From contig CBDHGL010000003.1 of the NCBI GenBank assembly GCA_965263105.1, positions 3,224,001 through 3,288,000 on the forward strand: DNA of 64,000 nt. The letters are read 5' to 3'. The position numbers and the translations under genes are program-made. The notes below the pieces were generated by a model that made no database searches, was not told the DNA's origin, and worked only from the letters and a program-made list of their open reading frames with translations. The stretch comes from JBCCTX01 sp965263105 (GTDB lineage Bacteria > Bacteroidota > Bacteroidia > J057). Shown here piece after piece: positions 36,315 through 45,663 of the stretch (its first letter is position 1; each line of letters opens with the position of its first letter).

Positions 36315-36364
36315 GTGAGAAGGATTTTCGTAGGTTAGTAAGGTAGATAAGGTAATTTATTTTT

Positions 36365-37264
36365 ATGAACTATTATATTCAAATCTCCCTCATTTATGTG
36401 TTTGCAAGCCTGATCTGGGGATGTGGACCTGAAGCTATGACAATCGACCAGTTAAGAAACGAAATAGAGGAACAATTTTCAGCAGAACCTGGTACATTTG
36501 CCCTGGCCTTCAAGGACCTGCAAACGGGAGAGGAACTCCTGATAAATGCTACAGATTCCTTTCATGCAGCCAGTACCATGAAAACACCCGTTCTCATAGA
36601 ATTGTATAAACAAGCTGCTGAGGGAAAGTTTAACTTGAGCGATTCTATTCCCATTAAGAATCGTTTCTATAGTATCGTGGATAGCAGCGAATACAGCCTC
36701 ACCGAAACAGACGACAGTGAGCAGGAATTGTATAAGATGTTGGGCCAAAAAAGGACCATCGCAGATTTGGCGTACGATATGATCATCGTAAGTAGCAACT
36801 TGGCGACGAACCTGGTAATAGAACTTGTAGGTGCGAAAAATGTGACGCAGTCCATGCGTGATTTGGGAGCTCCCAATATAGAGGTACTCCGAGGTGTGGA
36901 GGATATCAAAGCCTTTGAACAGGGGCTTAGTAATTCTACCACAGCTTATGATTTAATGGTCATCTATGAAAGGCTAGCCAAAGGAGAAGTCGTGAGTTCT
37001 GAAACCTCAGAAGCTATGATTGACATTCTATTTGACCAAAAATTCAATGAGATTATCCCTGCCCAATTGCCAAAGGATGTCAAGGTAGCCCACAAAACGG
37101 GAGCCATTACAGCAGTTCACCATGATTCAGGGATTGTATTTCTACCAGAAGGGAGGAAGTATGTCTTGGTCCTACTTTCTAAAGAACTAGAAGACTTTGA
37201 CAAAGGGACAGAAAGAATGTCCCAAGTATCCAAGCAGGTATATGATTATTTTGTTTCTCAGTAA
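36365..37264 (+). CDS. class A beta-lactamase-like serine hydrolase lipoprotein
   Basis: 299 residues. A lipobox (SLIWGC, Cys20) predicts a lipoprotein. Active-site motifs are Ser70-x-x-Lys73 (STMK), SSN at 143-145, and HKTG near 243. The usual class A ExxLN element with the deacylating glutamate is not seen; the region instead reads GVEDIKAFEQGLSN, typical of the PF13354 beta-lactamase2 family members of uncertain activity. So a penicillin-interacting fold is clear but resistance cannot be inferred. Divergent from the sulfatase with 50 bp between. Confidence 0.85.
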   Translation: MNYYIQISLIYVFASLIWGCGPEAMTIDQLRNEIEEQFSAEPGTFALAFKDLQTGEELLINATDSFHAASTMKTPVLIELYKQAAEGKFNLSDSIPIKNRFYSIVDSSEYSLTETDDSEQELYKMLGQKRTIADLAYDMIIVSSNLATNLVIELVGAKNVTQSMRDLGAPNIEVLRGVEDIKAFEQGLSNSTTAYDLMVIYERLAKGEVVSSETSEAMIDILFDQKFNEIIPAQLPKDVKVAHKTGAITAVHHDSGIVFLPEGRKYVLVLLSKELEDFDKGTERMSQVSKQVYDYFVSQ

Positions 37265-37442
37265 TGAAACGAATATACATAGAAAGCCTGTGAAGAAAGA
37301 TATTTGTAAATCTCGTATAAAATAAAGACCTTTCATTAAAATAAGAACATACAAATTATTCATACCATTCTGTAGTAAAGGCTGCCTGGCCTTCTTTATT
37401 AACCCTTGAAAATCATAAGTCCTGTTTGTTAAAGGATTGATT

Positions 37443-39911
37443 ATGAGGAAAAGAAATTTCATTCTGTTTTTTCTACTGGCAATTGTAGGCTTGTTTATCT
37501 TGGGAGGTCTGGGAATATGGAACCTGCGCCAAAGGGTTGATCAGGATATCCACGATATCCAGAAAGAATCTGTAGCGGATTTTACCCAAGTAGGTTATTT
37601 GGACACCTTACAATCCATCCGATCAAAGATCGGGTACCTGGAGGCTCATACGGAGGCCCTCTGGAGTAAGAGCCTAAACCCAGAAATGGAGTATCATCTC
37701 CTAGAAATGGCCGATTCGGTGAGGGAGTTAAATAACTTGGTTTTTCAACAAAATAAAGATAGAGTCTTTCAAGATAGCCTGTTTTTCTATACAAATAGAC
37801 GTTTGGAGGCCTGGAGGGGCATTTTGCTCTATCTGGATAAGCCCCATATTACGCAATCCATATTATCTGATTGGCCCTCAGATACCCTGCTTACTTCTGA
37901 ACCACAAGTGCTAACTATCCCTGATAGCATCCTTTTAGAAGATAAGATATCGCCCCTAAAATGGGTACTTTCAAAAAAATACAGAAAGAACCTTGCGAAT
38001 AAACGGAAGGAGTCAGTAGATCAGGTTTTGTCAGAATGGAGAGAGATTCTTACCCCAGAAAAAGACGACAGCCCTTCTATCGGAAAAGAAGAATACTCCC
38101 AAAAAATGGAAGAAATTCAGAAAATATCCGAAAAAAAAATGGTCAGATTTGTCCGGCTTTTTTATGAAAGTGAACATTATGCCAAAAAAATGGATTTTTA
38201 TACCAGAAAGATTGAGCAGGACGGAAATGGAATTATCCTGGCCCGGCATATGCAAGCAGTTAAAGAGCAGGCGGGACATAGCTTGAACCAGACCATTACT
38301 CATTTATTTAACCTCCTATTAATCTTGGGCACGGGGATTTGTATTTGCCTTTTCCTTGTTGGGATAAATCACCACATGTATCGCAGGCAATTGAATAAGC
38401 GGGAGGCTTTTGTGTCTAAGGTGACGCACGAGATAAAAAATGCCTTGCATCCGATTATTGGTTTTGCCGCCACCATTGATGAGAACTTATCTCAGTCGAG
38501 CATTCGCGACATTTTGGGAACGGTAAAAGAAGAATCCCAACACCTGATGTATTTGGCCAATGGAATCTTGGATCTATCCAAGATTAAGCGAAATGAATTT
38601 TCTCTGGGGTCGAGTCCGTTTGTTTTTCAGGAGGCCTTGAATCAAGTGATTGCCAGTCATAGACTGGAAGCTGCGGAAAAGGCTATTGAGCTGAATGCTC
38701 GCTTTAGTCCAGATTTGCCCAAGGTGGTTGTGGGAGACCCAGAGCGTCTCAAGCAGATCGTTAGAAATGTATTGACCAATGGGATAAAGCATACTGATCA
38801 AGGGCAGGTGCATATGGAGGTTTCTCTGGCCAGAGATAGGAAGAAAAAAGTTCATATCCTCATTGCCATTATGGATACAGGGAAGGGCCTTTCATGGAAA
38901 AACCTTCGAAGGATTTCCCGATTTAGACAATTCAACTCCCTGGGAGATGGAGGATTTGGCTTGGGCTTAGCCATTTCCCATCAACTGATTCGTCAACATA
39001 AAGGTAAAATCAAGATACGAAGTAAGGGAATTGATGAAGGACTACAAGTATTCATTACCCTGCCCTATGTCAAGGGGGACCTTCAGGATGTGCTTCTCCT
39101 GCCCTCCCAAAAGCCAGTATCAAAAGCCAGTTTATCTGAGTTTAGTATTCTTTTAATTGATGATGATCGATTGAATCTAGAGCTCACTTCCTCCTGGTTG
39201 AAAAATATGGGGGCTGCCGTACACACTGCTCAAAATGGGATCGAAGCCCAGGAACTGATGGGGCGAATTGTACCCGAACTGATTTTGCTGGACAGACAGA
39301 TGCCCGAAATGGACGGAAAAGCATTTATGAATTGGCTCAGAAACCATAAGCAGGTCCATACTCCTGTGATTCTGTGTTCTGGAAATGGGCTTCATGATAT
39401 CCAGAAAGAAAGGGAGGAAATGGGCGTAAATGAATTTATGGCGAAACCCTACAGTCGGGAGGAATTGTTGGGCAAGGTAGCAGAGCTTCTTCGGCTATCT
39501 TCTGAAGATTCCATTCCGGAGCCGGTGATTCAAGAAGATGCTCAGGAGCCAACTAAGGCTGAGAAGATTTATGCTATTCGGAAACTCAAACAGGAGTTGG
39601 GAGAAAATCCAGGAGAGATTTTGAAAAAGATCCGTTTGCTAACGGAAGTTTGTAAAGAATGCCTTCCCCAATTATACCAGGGAATCCAGGCAGAAGATGG
39701 GGAATTGATTCAACGTGCGGTCCATAAAATGCTGATGATCTGTAGGTATTTAGGTAAGAATATGGAAGAAAATCAAGCAGACCTGGAAAAACGAACCCAG
39801 GAAAAGAAACTAAGTTTAGAAACTTTGGCTCTATCTCTACGGTTTTATCACTTGGTGAGAATTGAAGTGGATAAACTGGATTCCTTTTTAAAGCAGGAAG
39901 AAAAGGAATAG
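37443..39911 (+). CDS. hybrid sensor histidine kinase/response regulator with Hpt-like tail
   Basis: 822 residues from ATG 37443, preceded by an AGGA; the TTG six bases earlier is not needed. A transmembrane helix at about 5-25, a long helical extracytoplasmic region, and a second helix near 290-310 (LLLILGTGICICLFLVG). The kinase has His329 in THEIKN, N-box NVLTNGIKHTD, DTGKGLS and GDGGFGLGLAIS. A receiver domain follows with phosphoacceptor Asp617 in LLDRQMPEMDG, and a C-terminal helical Hpt-like segment has His761 in AVHKMLMICRYLG. All phosphorelay modules are on one chain. Orphan; output partner not next to it. Confidence 0.92.
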   Translation: MRKRNFILFFLLAIVGLFILGGLGIWNLRQRVDQDIHDIQKESVADFTQVGYLDTLQSIRSKIGYLEAHTEALWSKSLNPEMEYHLLEMADSVRELNNLVFQQNKDRVFQDSLFFYTNRRLEAWRGILLYLDKPHITQSILSDWPSDTLLTSEPQVLTIPDSILLEDKISPLKWVLSKKYRKNLANKRKESVDQVLSEWREILTPEKDDSPSIGKEEYSQKMEEIQKISEKKMVRFVRLFYESEHYAKKMDFYTRKIEQDGNGIILARHMQAVKEQAGHSLNQTITHLFNLLLILGTGICICLFLVGINHHMYRRQLNKREAFVSKVTHEIKNALHPIIGFAATIDENLSQSSIRDILGTVKEESQHLMYLANGILDLSKIKRNEFSLGSSPFVFQEALNQVIASHRLEAAEKAIELNARFSPDLPKVVVGDPERLKQIVRNVLTNGIKHTDQGQVHMEVSLARDRKKKVHILIAIMDTGKGLSWKNLRRISRFRQFNSLGDGGFGLGLAISHQLIRQHKGKIKIRSKGIDEGLQVFITLPYVKGDLQDVLLLPSQKPVSKASLSEFSILLIDDDRLNLELTSSWLKNMGAAVHTAQNGIEAQELMGRIVPELILLDRQMPEMDGKAFMNWLRNHKQVHTPVILCSGNGLHDIQKEREEMGVNEFMAKPYSREELLGKVAELLRLSSEDSIPEPVIQEDAQEPTKAEKIYAIRKLKQELGENPGEILKKIRLLTEVCKECLPQLYQGIQAEDGELIQRAVHKMLMICRYLGKNMEENQADLEKRTQEKKLSLETLALSLRFYHLVRIEVDKLDSFLKQEEKE

Positions 39912-39959
39912 CTCCCCAAAAGGCCCCTTTCCATTGGGAAGCTATATGGGGGGCAATAC

Positions 39960-40523
39960 CTATCCTACCTTGAGAACCTCATACCAGATTTCCCCATTGT
40001 GTATGACTGCTTTGTATTGGACCTCGTCTACTAAATAAAAGGTATTGCCATCAATAGTTAATTCCTCTGAATCGGGAGGAATATTCTCAACTAAAGCACC
40101 AACAGGAGCCTGTATTACTTCGTATTGCTCTCCGAGCATTCGATAATAGGTTCCATGAAAATAGAAGTATTTCTTCCCCCTTACTAGTATAGGTCTGTAT
40201 CCGTTGGGTAAAACGGATATCCGGATACCTAGTGGAGGGGAAACGACCACAAACTGAGTTCCCATTGGTTTATAGAATATTCCCTGATGAAATCGGTAAG
40301 GTCTATTTTGATAGTGAAGGATGACAGCTTTGGAAGGGAGCACTTTGACCTGTGTACCTCTTTTGGGAATAACTTTCTTTGGACCTTTTCGGTCGGCTAC
40401 GACTATTTTGGATTTCTTCCTTACCTTCCTTTGCTGGGCCTGACTTGATAAAGGCAAAATTAACAGTAGAATAAGGGCTAGGGAGGATACTTTTAATTTT
40501 TTGGATGTTAATAATGAGTTCAT
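39960..40523 (-). CDS. DUF6515 family exported protein
   Basis: 187 residues with a signal peptide (LALILLLILPLSSQAQQ). The mature protein has a basic linker and then repeated short beta units: YQNRPYRFHQGIFYKPMG, VVVSPPLGIRISVLP, GKKYFYFHGTYYRMLGEQYEVIQAPVGALV, TIDGNTFYLVDEVQYK. The pairing of xYYY-type GxFYrp and PP/APxGxxVxxLP phrases is the DUF6515 hallmark. Function unknown; probably periplasmic or envelope-attached. Between a convergent kinase gene and the ahcY terminator. Confidence 0.85.
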   Translation of the reverse strand: MNSLLTSKKLKVSSLALILLLILPLSSQAQQRKVRKKSKIVVADRKGPKKVIPKRGTQVKVLPSKAVILHYQNRPYRFHQGIFYKPMGTQFVVVSPPLGIRISVLPNGYRPILVRGKKYFYFHGTYYRMLGEQYEVIQAPVGALVENIPPDSEELTIDGNTFYLVDEVQYKAVIHNGEIWYEVLKVG

Positions 40524-40581
40524 GGTTTTAATATTTTTTCTTTTTAGACAAACATCCAGGCCGAACTATTCCCAATAGTAT

Positions 40582-40614
40582 AAAAAAAAGGAGGCCTCCA
40601 TTGAAGGCCTCCTT
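40582..40614 (-). terminator. rho-independent terminator of ahcY
   Basis: AAGGAGGCCT (40588-40597) pairs perfectly with AGGCCTCCTT (40605-40614) around a 7-nt loop. Read leftward, the stem is followed by eight T residues (40582-40589). It lies 24 bp after the ahcY stop. Confidence 0.92.
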
Positions 40615-40637
40615 GTGTTCTACAGATGGTTCGTCTC

Positions 40638-41954
40638 TTAATACCGATAATAATCAGGTTTAAAGGGGCCTTTTTGTTCAACGCCTATGTATTCTGCCTG
40701 GTCTGTGGAAAGCTCTTCCAATTCTGCTCCTAATTTGGCGAGGTGGAGGTAGGCTACTTTTTCATCCAGGTGTTTAGGCAGCATGTAGACCTTATTCTCA
40801 TATTTATCACTGTTATTCCATAACTCTATTTGGGCAAGAGTCTGGTTGGAAAATGAATTGGACATGACAAAGGAAGGATGTCCTGTTGCATTTCCAAGGT
40901 TTACCAATCTCCCCTCAGCAAGGAGAATGATATCTTTTCCATCTATGTTATATAAATCTACCTGTGGTTTAATCTCTGATTTGGTATGGCCAAAGTTGTC
41001 ATTGAGAAAGGCAACATCGATCTCATTGTCGAAGTGTCCAATGTTACAAACAATGGTTTTATCTTTCATCATCCGGAAATGCTTTTCGGTTACGATGTCT
41101 TTATTTCCAGTGGCAGTTACCACAATATCCGCTTCTGGAATAGCATTCTCCATCTTTTTCACCTGAAAGCCATCCATGCAGGCTTGAAGGGCACAGATCG
41201 GATCGATCTCAGTAACAATTACCCGTGTACCGGCTCCTTTTAAAGAAGCAGCAGAACCTTTACCTACGTCTCCATAACCTGCTACAACGGCAACCTTCCC
41301 AGCCATCATGACATCAGTGCCTCTTCTAATAGCATCCACCAAAGATTCTTTACAGCCGTATTTGTTATCAAATTTAGACTTGGTAACAGAGTCGTTGACG
41401 TTAATTGCAGGTAAAGTAAGCGTTCCATTTTTCACGCGATCATATAAACGATGGACGCCAGTTGTGGTTTCCTCACTCAAACCACGTATTCCTTCTACCA
41501 AATGTGGATAGTCATCCAGAACCATATTGGTCAGATCCCCTCCATCATCGAGAATCATGTTCAAGGGTTTTCTGTCCTCTCCGAAGAATAATGTCTGCTT
41601 GATGGCCCAGAAGAATTCCTCTTCACTCATTCCTTTCCAGGCATAAACGGGAATTCCAGCAGCAGCTATCGCGGCAGCAGCATGATCCTGAGTAGAAAAT
41701 ATATTACAGGACGACCAGGTAACTTCGGCTCCAAGTTCGACAAGAGTTTCTATAAGTACCGCCGTCTGAATAGTCATATGGAGGCAGCCGGCTATTCTTG
41801 CCCCTTTAAGAGGTTGCTGATCGCGGTACTCCTCGCGGATGGACATGAGACCGGGCATCTCAGCTTCGGCCAATCTAATTTCCTTTCTTCCCCAGTCTGC
41901 AAGGGCAGTGTCTTTTACCTTATAGGGTATGTAATTTGTTTTTATCTCGGACAT
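40638..41954 (-). CDS. ahcY: S-adenosylhomocysteine hydrolase
   Basis: 438 residues. MTIQTAVLIETLVELGAEV, SCNIFSTQDHAAAAIA, DDGGDLTNMV, AINVNDSVTKSKFDNKYGC, the NAD motif VVAGYGDVGKG, NIGHFDNEIDV and the C-terminal PFKPDYYRY with NAD-contacting lysine and tyrosine identify AhcY. It splits S-adenosylhomocysteine into adenosine and homocysteine, relieving inhibition of methyltransferases. Monocistronic: own terminator at 40582-40614 and a promoter-like element upstream. Confidence 0.98.
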   Translation of the reverse strand: MSEIKTNYIPYKVKDTALADWGRKEIRLAEAEMPGLMSIREEYRDQQPLKGARIAGCLHMTIQTAVLIETLVELGAEVTWSSCNIFSTQDHAAAAIAAAGIPVYAWKGMSEEEFFWAIKQTLFFGEDRKPLNMILDDGGDLTNMVLDDYPHLVEGIRGLSEETTTGVHRLYDRVKNGTLTLPAINVNDSVTKSKFDNKYGCKESLVDAIRRGTDVMMAGKVAVVAGYGDVGKGSAASLKGAGTRVIVTEIDPICALQACMDGFQVKKMENAIPEADIVVTATGNKDIVTEKHFRMMKDKTIVCNIGHFDNEIDVAFLNDNFGHTKSEIKPQVDLYNIDGKDIILLAEGRLVNLGNATGHPSFVMSNSFSNQTLAQIELWNNSDKYENKVYMLPKHLDEKVAYLHLAKLGAELEELSTDQAEYIGVEQKGPFKPDYYRY

Positions 41955-41982
41955 ATATTCGATTACTTAATAATTTGCTCGA

Positions 41983-41990
41983 CAAAATTA
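41983..41990 (-). promoter_or_regulatory. Bacteroidota -7 promoter element of ahcY
   Basis: Read leftward the sequence is TAATTTTG, a TAnnTTTG match, 28 bp upstream of the ahcY start. No good -33 TTG was seen at the expected spacing. Confidence 0.4.
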
Positions 41991-42102
41991 ATGAAATACT
42001 AAGGACTTAAAAGTATTAAGGGAAATATATTGCCTTAGAAGTGATATTTTAGGAAAAGGCTTGCTAAGTAAACGATGAGGGGGGAACTTTGTTTATTAGA
42101 TT

Positions 42103-44319
42103 TTATCCCAAAATCTGCAATTTCGCGTATTTCAACAATAGGACCCGTTGGCCCTTATCAGCAAACTTTACGATGGCTTTCTTGCCATTGCCTTCCCCCT
42201 CAATACTGAGTACTTTTCCCTTGCCAAAGCGCTGATGCTTGACACTCAATCCAGGTTTTATATCACGTGGATTTGCGGCTTGAAAGGAGGGCTGAGAGCC
42301 CCCCGTAGAGGCTTGAGAAAGGGGCTTGAGATTGCGCCTTCCCACAGGTCTGCGAGAAGGAATAGGACTCCTGGTGGTACGACTGGCTGCTTGCTGTGGC
42401 CGGCGCAGACAGGAAGAATCTATTTCATCTAAAAATCGACTGGGCTCATTGTACTGCATGGTTCCAAATCGATAGCGAGATTTAGCATAAGAAAGGGTCA
42501 GGAACTTTTTTGCCCGGGTTACGGCCACATAGAAGAGTCTACGTTCTTCCTCCAGGTCCTTGCGGCTTTCCATGGCCATAGCATTAGGAAAAATATTCTC
42601 CTCAATGCCCACCAAATATATAGATTGGAACTCTAGGCCTTTGGAGGAATGAATCGACATGAGGCTAACATAATCATCATCATCTGGTTTATCGTCCTGA
42701 TCCGTAAAAAGAGATATATCTGCCAAGAAGCTTTCCAGGCTAACGTCCTCCTGATCGGGATCCTCGGCAAAGGCTTGGGCTGCATTGAGCAATTCCTGAA
42801 CGTTTTCCCATCTTCCTAGCCCTTCGATGGTATTTTCAGAATGTAACTCTTTTAAAATTCCAGAGTGCTTAGCGATATGGTTGGCTGCCTCATAGGCATC
42901 AAATTTTTTAGCCACCACCTTAAAACTCCTAATAAGGGTAATGAAGTCTTTTATTTGATTGACTGCTCGTTTACCCAAAGAACTGTTGTGGCATTGCTCC
43001 ATAGCATCCCAAACAGAAAGGTTGTTGTCATCTGCAAAAACCAAAAGCTTTTCGACGGAGGTCTGACCAATCCCTCTTTTAGGATAATTAATAACCCGAA
43101 CCAAGGCCTGTTCATCCCGGGGATTTATAGTCAATCGCATGTAGGCGATCACGTCTTTAATCTCTTTCCGTTGATAAAAGGAAAGTCCGCCAAAAACTTT
43201 GTATTTGATTCCTGCTCGACGGAGTTCGTCTTCAATAGCCCTGGATTGGGCATTGGTCCGATACAGAACTGCAAAGTCTTTATTAAACAAACTCTGCAAC
43301 TGCTTTTGTTCGCGGATCATGGAACTGATGCGCTTGGCTTCATCCTGTTCAGTCGCCGCTTCTAACAAATAAACCAATTCTCCTTTTTCATTCTGGGTAA
43401 ATACTTTTTTCTGAATTTGGTCTTTGTTGCGCTCAATGACAGAATTTGCCGCCTGGACAATGGTGCCAGTAGAGCGATAGTTCTGTTCTAGTTTAAACAA
43501 CTGCATGGCCGGGTAGTCCTTTTTGAAATTGAGAATATTTTCAATATTGGCCCCCCGAAATGCATAAATGCTTTGGGCATCATCTCCTACTACACACATG
43601 TTTTCATGGACTGCGGCCAGCATTTTTGTCAGTATATATTGTGCATGGTTGGTATCCTGGTATTCATCCACCATGATATATTTATATCGGTGCTGGTATT
43701 TGTGTAAAATATCAGGATGTTCTTTAAAGAGTCTAATGGGTTTTACTAGCAGGTCGTCAAAGTCCATTGCATTTGCCTGAAAGTTTCTGTGTTCATACAA
43801 TTGATAGATTTTGGCAATTTTCTGCGTCATTTCATCCAGAGCGGTATCGTGCATCTCCTTGGGGGAGATGAGCCGATTCTTGGCAAAGCTTATGCTATTT
43901 TGAACGATCCGGGGTTTATAGGTTTTATCGTCGAGTTGGAGTTCCTTGAGCAGGGTTTTGATCATCCGTTTAGAATCATCACTATCATAGATCGTGTAAG
44001 AACTAGTATATCCAATTCTTTCCGCTTCTATGCGTAGGATGCGGGAGAAAATGGAGTGGAACGTACCCATGATGATGCCCCTTGCCTCTGGACCTACTAG
44101 TTTTGCTATTCGGCCTTTCATCTCTCTGGCAGCTTTGTTGGTAAAGGTGAGGGCCAGTAACTCCTGTGGGTAGGCTAGACCTTGAGAAAGGATGAAAGCA
44201 AGTCGATAGGTGAGGACACGAGTTTTCCCACTACCTGCCCCAGCAATTACCATGGACGGACCCTCCAGGTGCATGACCGCCTCTCGCTGTTGTGCATTTA
44301 AATCGTCTAAGAAATCCAC
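42103..44319 (-). CDS. pcrA: UvrD/PcrA-type DNA helicase
   Basis: 738 residues, starting at GTG; no in-frame ATG lies close upstream. Superfamily 1A motifs are all present: LNAQQREAV (Q motif), GAGSGKT Walker A at 27-33, LTFTNKAAREMK, VDEYQDTN Walker B, GDDAQSIYAFRGA, LEQNYRST, and SIHSSKGLEF, with VAVTRAKK near the end. The C-terminal region is proline/serine/arginine-rich then ends with a Tudor-like VKHQRFGKGKVLSIEG, as in PcrA. It unwinds DNA in repair and in removal of RecA filaments. Length is usual for the family. Confidence 0.96.
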   Translation of the reverse strand: MDFLDDLNAQQREAVMHLEGPSMVIAGAGSGKTRVLTYRLAFILSQGLAYPQELLALTFTNKAAREMKGRIAKLVGPEARGIIMGTFHSIFSRILRIEAERIGYTSSYTIYDSDDSKRMIKTLLKELQLDDKTYKPRIVQNSISFAKNRLISPKEMHDTALDEMTQKIAKIYQLYEHRNFQANAMDFDDLLVKPIRLFKEHPDILHKYQHRYKYIMVDEYQDTNHAQYILTKMLAAVHENMCVVGDDAQSIYAFRGANIENILNFKKDYPAMQLFKLEQNYRSTGTIVQAANSVIERNKDQIQKKVFTQNEKGELVYLLEAATEQDEAKRISSMIREQKQLQSLFNKDFAVLYRTNAQSRAIEDELRRAGIKYKVFGGLSFYQRKEIKDVIAYMRLTINPRDEQALVRVINYPKRGIGQTSVEKLLVFADDNNLSVWDAMEQCHNSSLGKRAVNQIKDFITLIRSFKVVAKKFDAYEAANHIAKHSGILKELHSENTIEGLGRWENVQELLNAAQAFAEDPDQEDVSLESFLADISLFTDQDDKPDDDDYVSLMSIHSSKGLEFQSIYLVGIEENIFPNAMAMESRKDLEEERRLFYVAVTRAKKFLTLSYAKSRYRFGTMQYNEPSRFLDEIDSSCLRRPQQAASRTTRSPIPSRRPVGRRNLKPLSQASTGGSQPSFQAANPRDIKPGLSVKHQRFGKGKVLSIEGEGNGKKAIVKFADKGQRVLLLKYAKLQILG

Positions 44320-44481
44320 GGATATGAATGAGTTTGAGGATGAACCAACATATGAAGTTAGGGAATGAAGGGGGAATTGAAAAATATGAGTAGAGTAAGA
44401 TAGGTTAATAGTCGATGGTCCATAGGTTATATTCTGAGCTTTTTTCTTTTTATCCCAGATTTCCGACCAGGGACTATCCTA

Positions 44482-45396
44482 CTACTTTGCCGGATTCTTC
44501 AATTTTTGGAGCTGCTCAAATAAGGCCCTTTCCTCTTCTGTAAGGCTTTTGGGTAAGGAGAATTTAATTTCAACCAGCATATCTCCAAACTTGTCGGGTT
44601 GTTTAAAATCTGGCATCCCCAGGCCTTTTAGTTTCAGTAAATGTCCAGATTCCGTTCCAGGAGGCACCTTGATTTTCTTGGGCCCCCGTAGAGTAGGGAT
44701 TTCAATTTTTCCTCCCAGAATAGCTGTATAGAGATCAATGACCTTTTGGGTGTAAAGGTCATGGTCTTTAGGGGTAAAAAGTGAATGGGGTTTAACCTTT
44801 AAATGGATATACAAGTCTCCTTTGGGACCGTTCAAGGGACTGTTGCCGCCCATACCTTTCAGGCGGATGCGTTGTCCATTTTTTACCCCAGGACGAATAT
44901 TTATCCGTAGTTTTTTCCCCTCCAGGTTGACGGAAGGTTTTACCCCAGTATAAGCTTCCTCGAGGCTAATACTTAGGGAAGTTTCATAATCTCTACCTTT
45001 TACTTGTTGACCAAATCCCTGCCCAGCTTGACCTGGAGTACCATAGGGGGCTTGAGCCCCAAAGAAGGTCCGAAAAAATTCACTAAAGATATTGCCCGCA
45101 TCTCCTTCAAATGCAGCCCCTCCCGGAAATCCTTGGAAAGGATTTTGGCCCTCCTGCCCCATACGCTCATACTGCTTCCAATTCGCCCCGAGTTGATCAT
45201 ACATTTTTCGCTTTTCGGGATCTCCCAGCACTTCATACGCTTCAGAAATCTCTTTGAACTTTTCTTCTGCAGCGGGATTGTCTGGATTTTGGTCGGGATG
45301 ATAGGCTAGGGCCAATTTTTTATAAGCCCGCTTAATTTCCTCTTGGCTTGCACGTTTACCAACACCTAAAAGGCGATAGTAATCTTTGTATTCCAT
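44482..45396 (-). CDS. DnaJ/CbpA-type co-chaperone without zinc finger
   Basis: 304 residues. J domain 1-68 with the HPD tripeptide at 33-35 that stimulates DnaK; a Gly/Phe-rich linker (about 85-130); then the two C-terminal beta domains (VKGRDYETSLSISLEEAYTG, LRINIRPGVKNGQRIRLKGMG, GDLYIHLKVKPHSLF, VPPGTESGHLLKLKGLG). The four CxxCxGxG zinc repeats of true DnaJ are missing, so it belongs to the CbpA/DjlA-like type B group. An upstream palindrome resembling sequences near groES suggests heat-shock control. Divergent from topA with 267 bp between. Confidence 0.93.
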   Translation of the reverse strand: MEYKDYYRLLGVGKRASQEEIKRAYKKLALAYHPDQNPDNPAAEEKFKEISEAYEVLGDPEKRKMYDQLGANWKQYERMGQEGQNPFQGFPGGAAFEGDAGNIFSEFFRTFFGAQAPYGTPGQAGQGFGQQVKGRDYETSLSISLEEAYTGVKPSVNLEGKKLRINIRPGVKNGQRIRLKGMGGNSPLNGPKGDLYIHLKVKPHSLFTPKDHDLYTQKVIDLYTAILGGKIEIPTLRGPKKIKVPPGTESGHLLKLKGLGMPDFKQPDKFGDMLVEIKFSLPKSLTEEERALFEQLQKLKNPAK

Positions 45397-45452
45397 ACTT
45401 TATCCATGTCAAAAGTTAAGCCAATTGCGGATTTTACCCTATTTGCAGGGAA

Positions 45453-45465
45453 AAAGTGCCAAAAT
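45453..45465. promoter_or_regulatory. TGCCA-AAA-TGGCA palindrome upstream of the dnaJ-like gene
   Basis: A perfect 5-bp dyad around AAA, 57 bp upstream of the dnaJ-like start. A related direct-repeat version, TGTCA-AAA-TGTCA, lies upstream of groES at 51776-51788. Possible shared stress-control site; unproven. Confidence 0.4.
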
Positions 45466-45663
45466 GGCAGAGGATTGATTTGTCAAAACCCAACAATTTG
45501 GGGAGAAATGAGTCTTGTAAATGGAGATGCTATTGAAAGAAAAATAGAAGTATGTCGCAAGAATATTTAATTTATTAAGTAATATTGCACAGTAGTATCA
45601 CTATTGTTTTTCATTGTAATATCTCTGCGTAGTAAATTTTGTGAGTGAGATAATAGAATTTTT

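Noticed and set aside
45440..45480. Sigma-54 promoter (TGGCAC...TGC) before the dnaJ-like gene
   Set aside because: On the minus strand the GG and GC pairs are 14 bp apart instead of 12, and the similar word before groES has no GC element.
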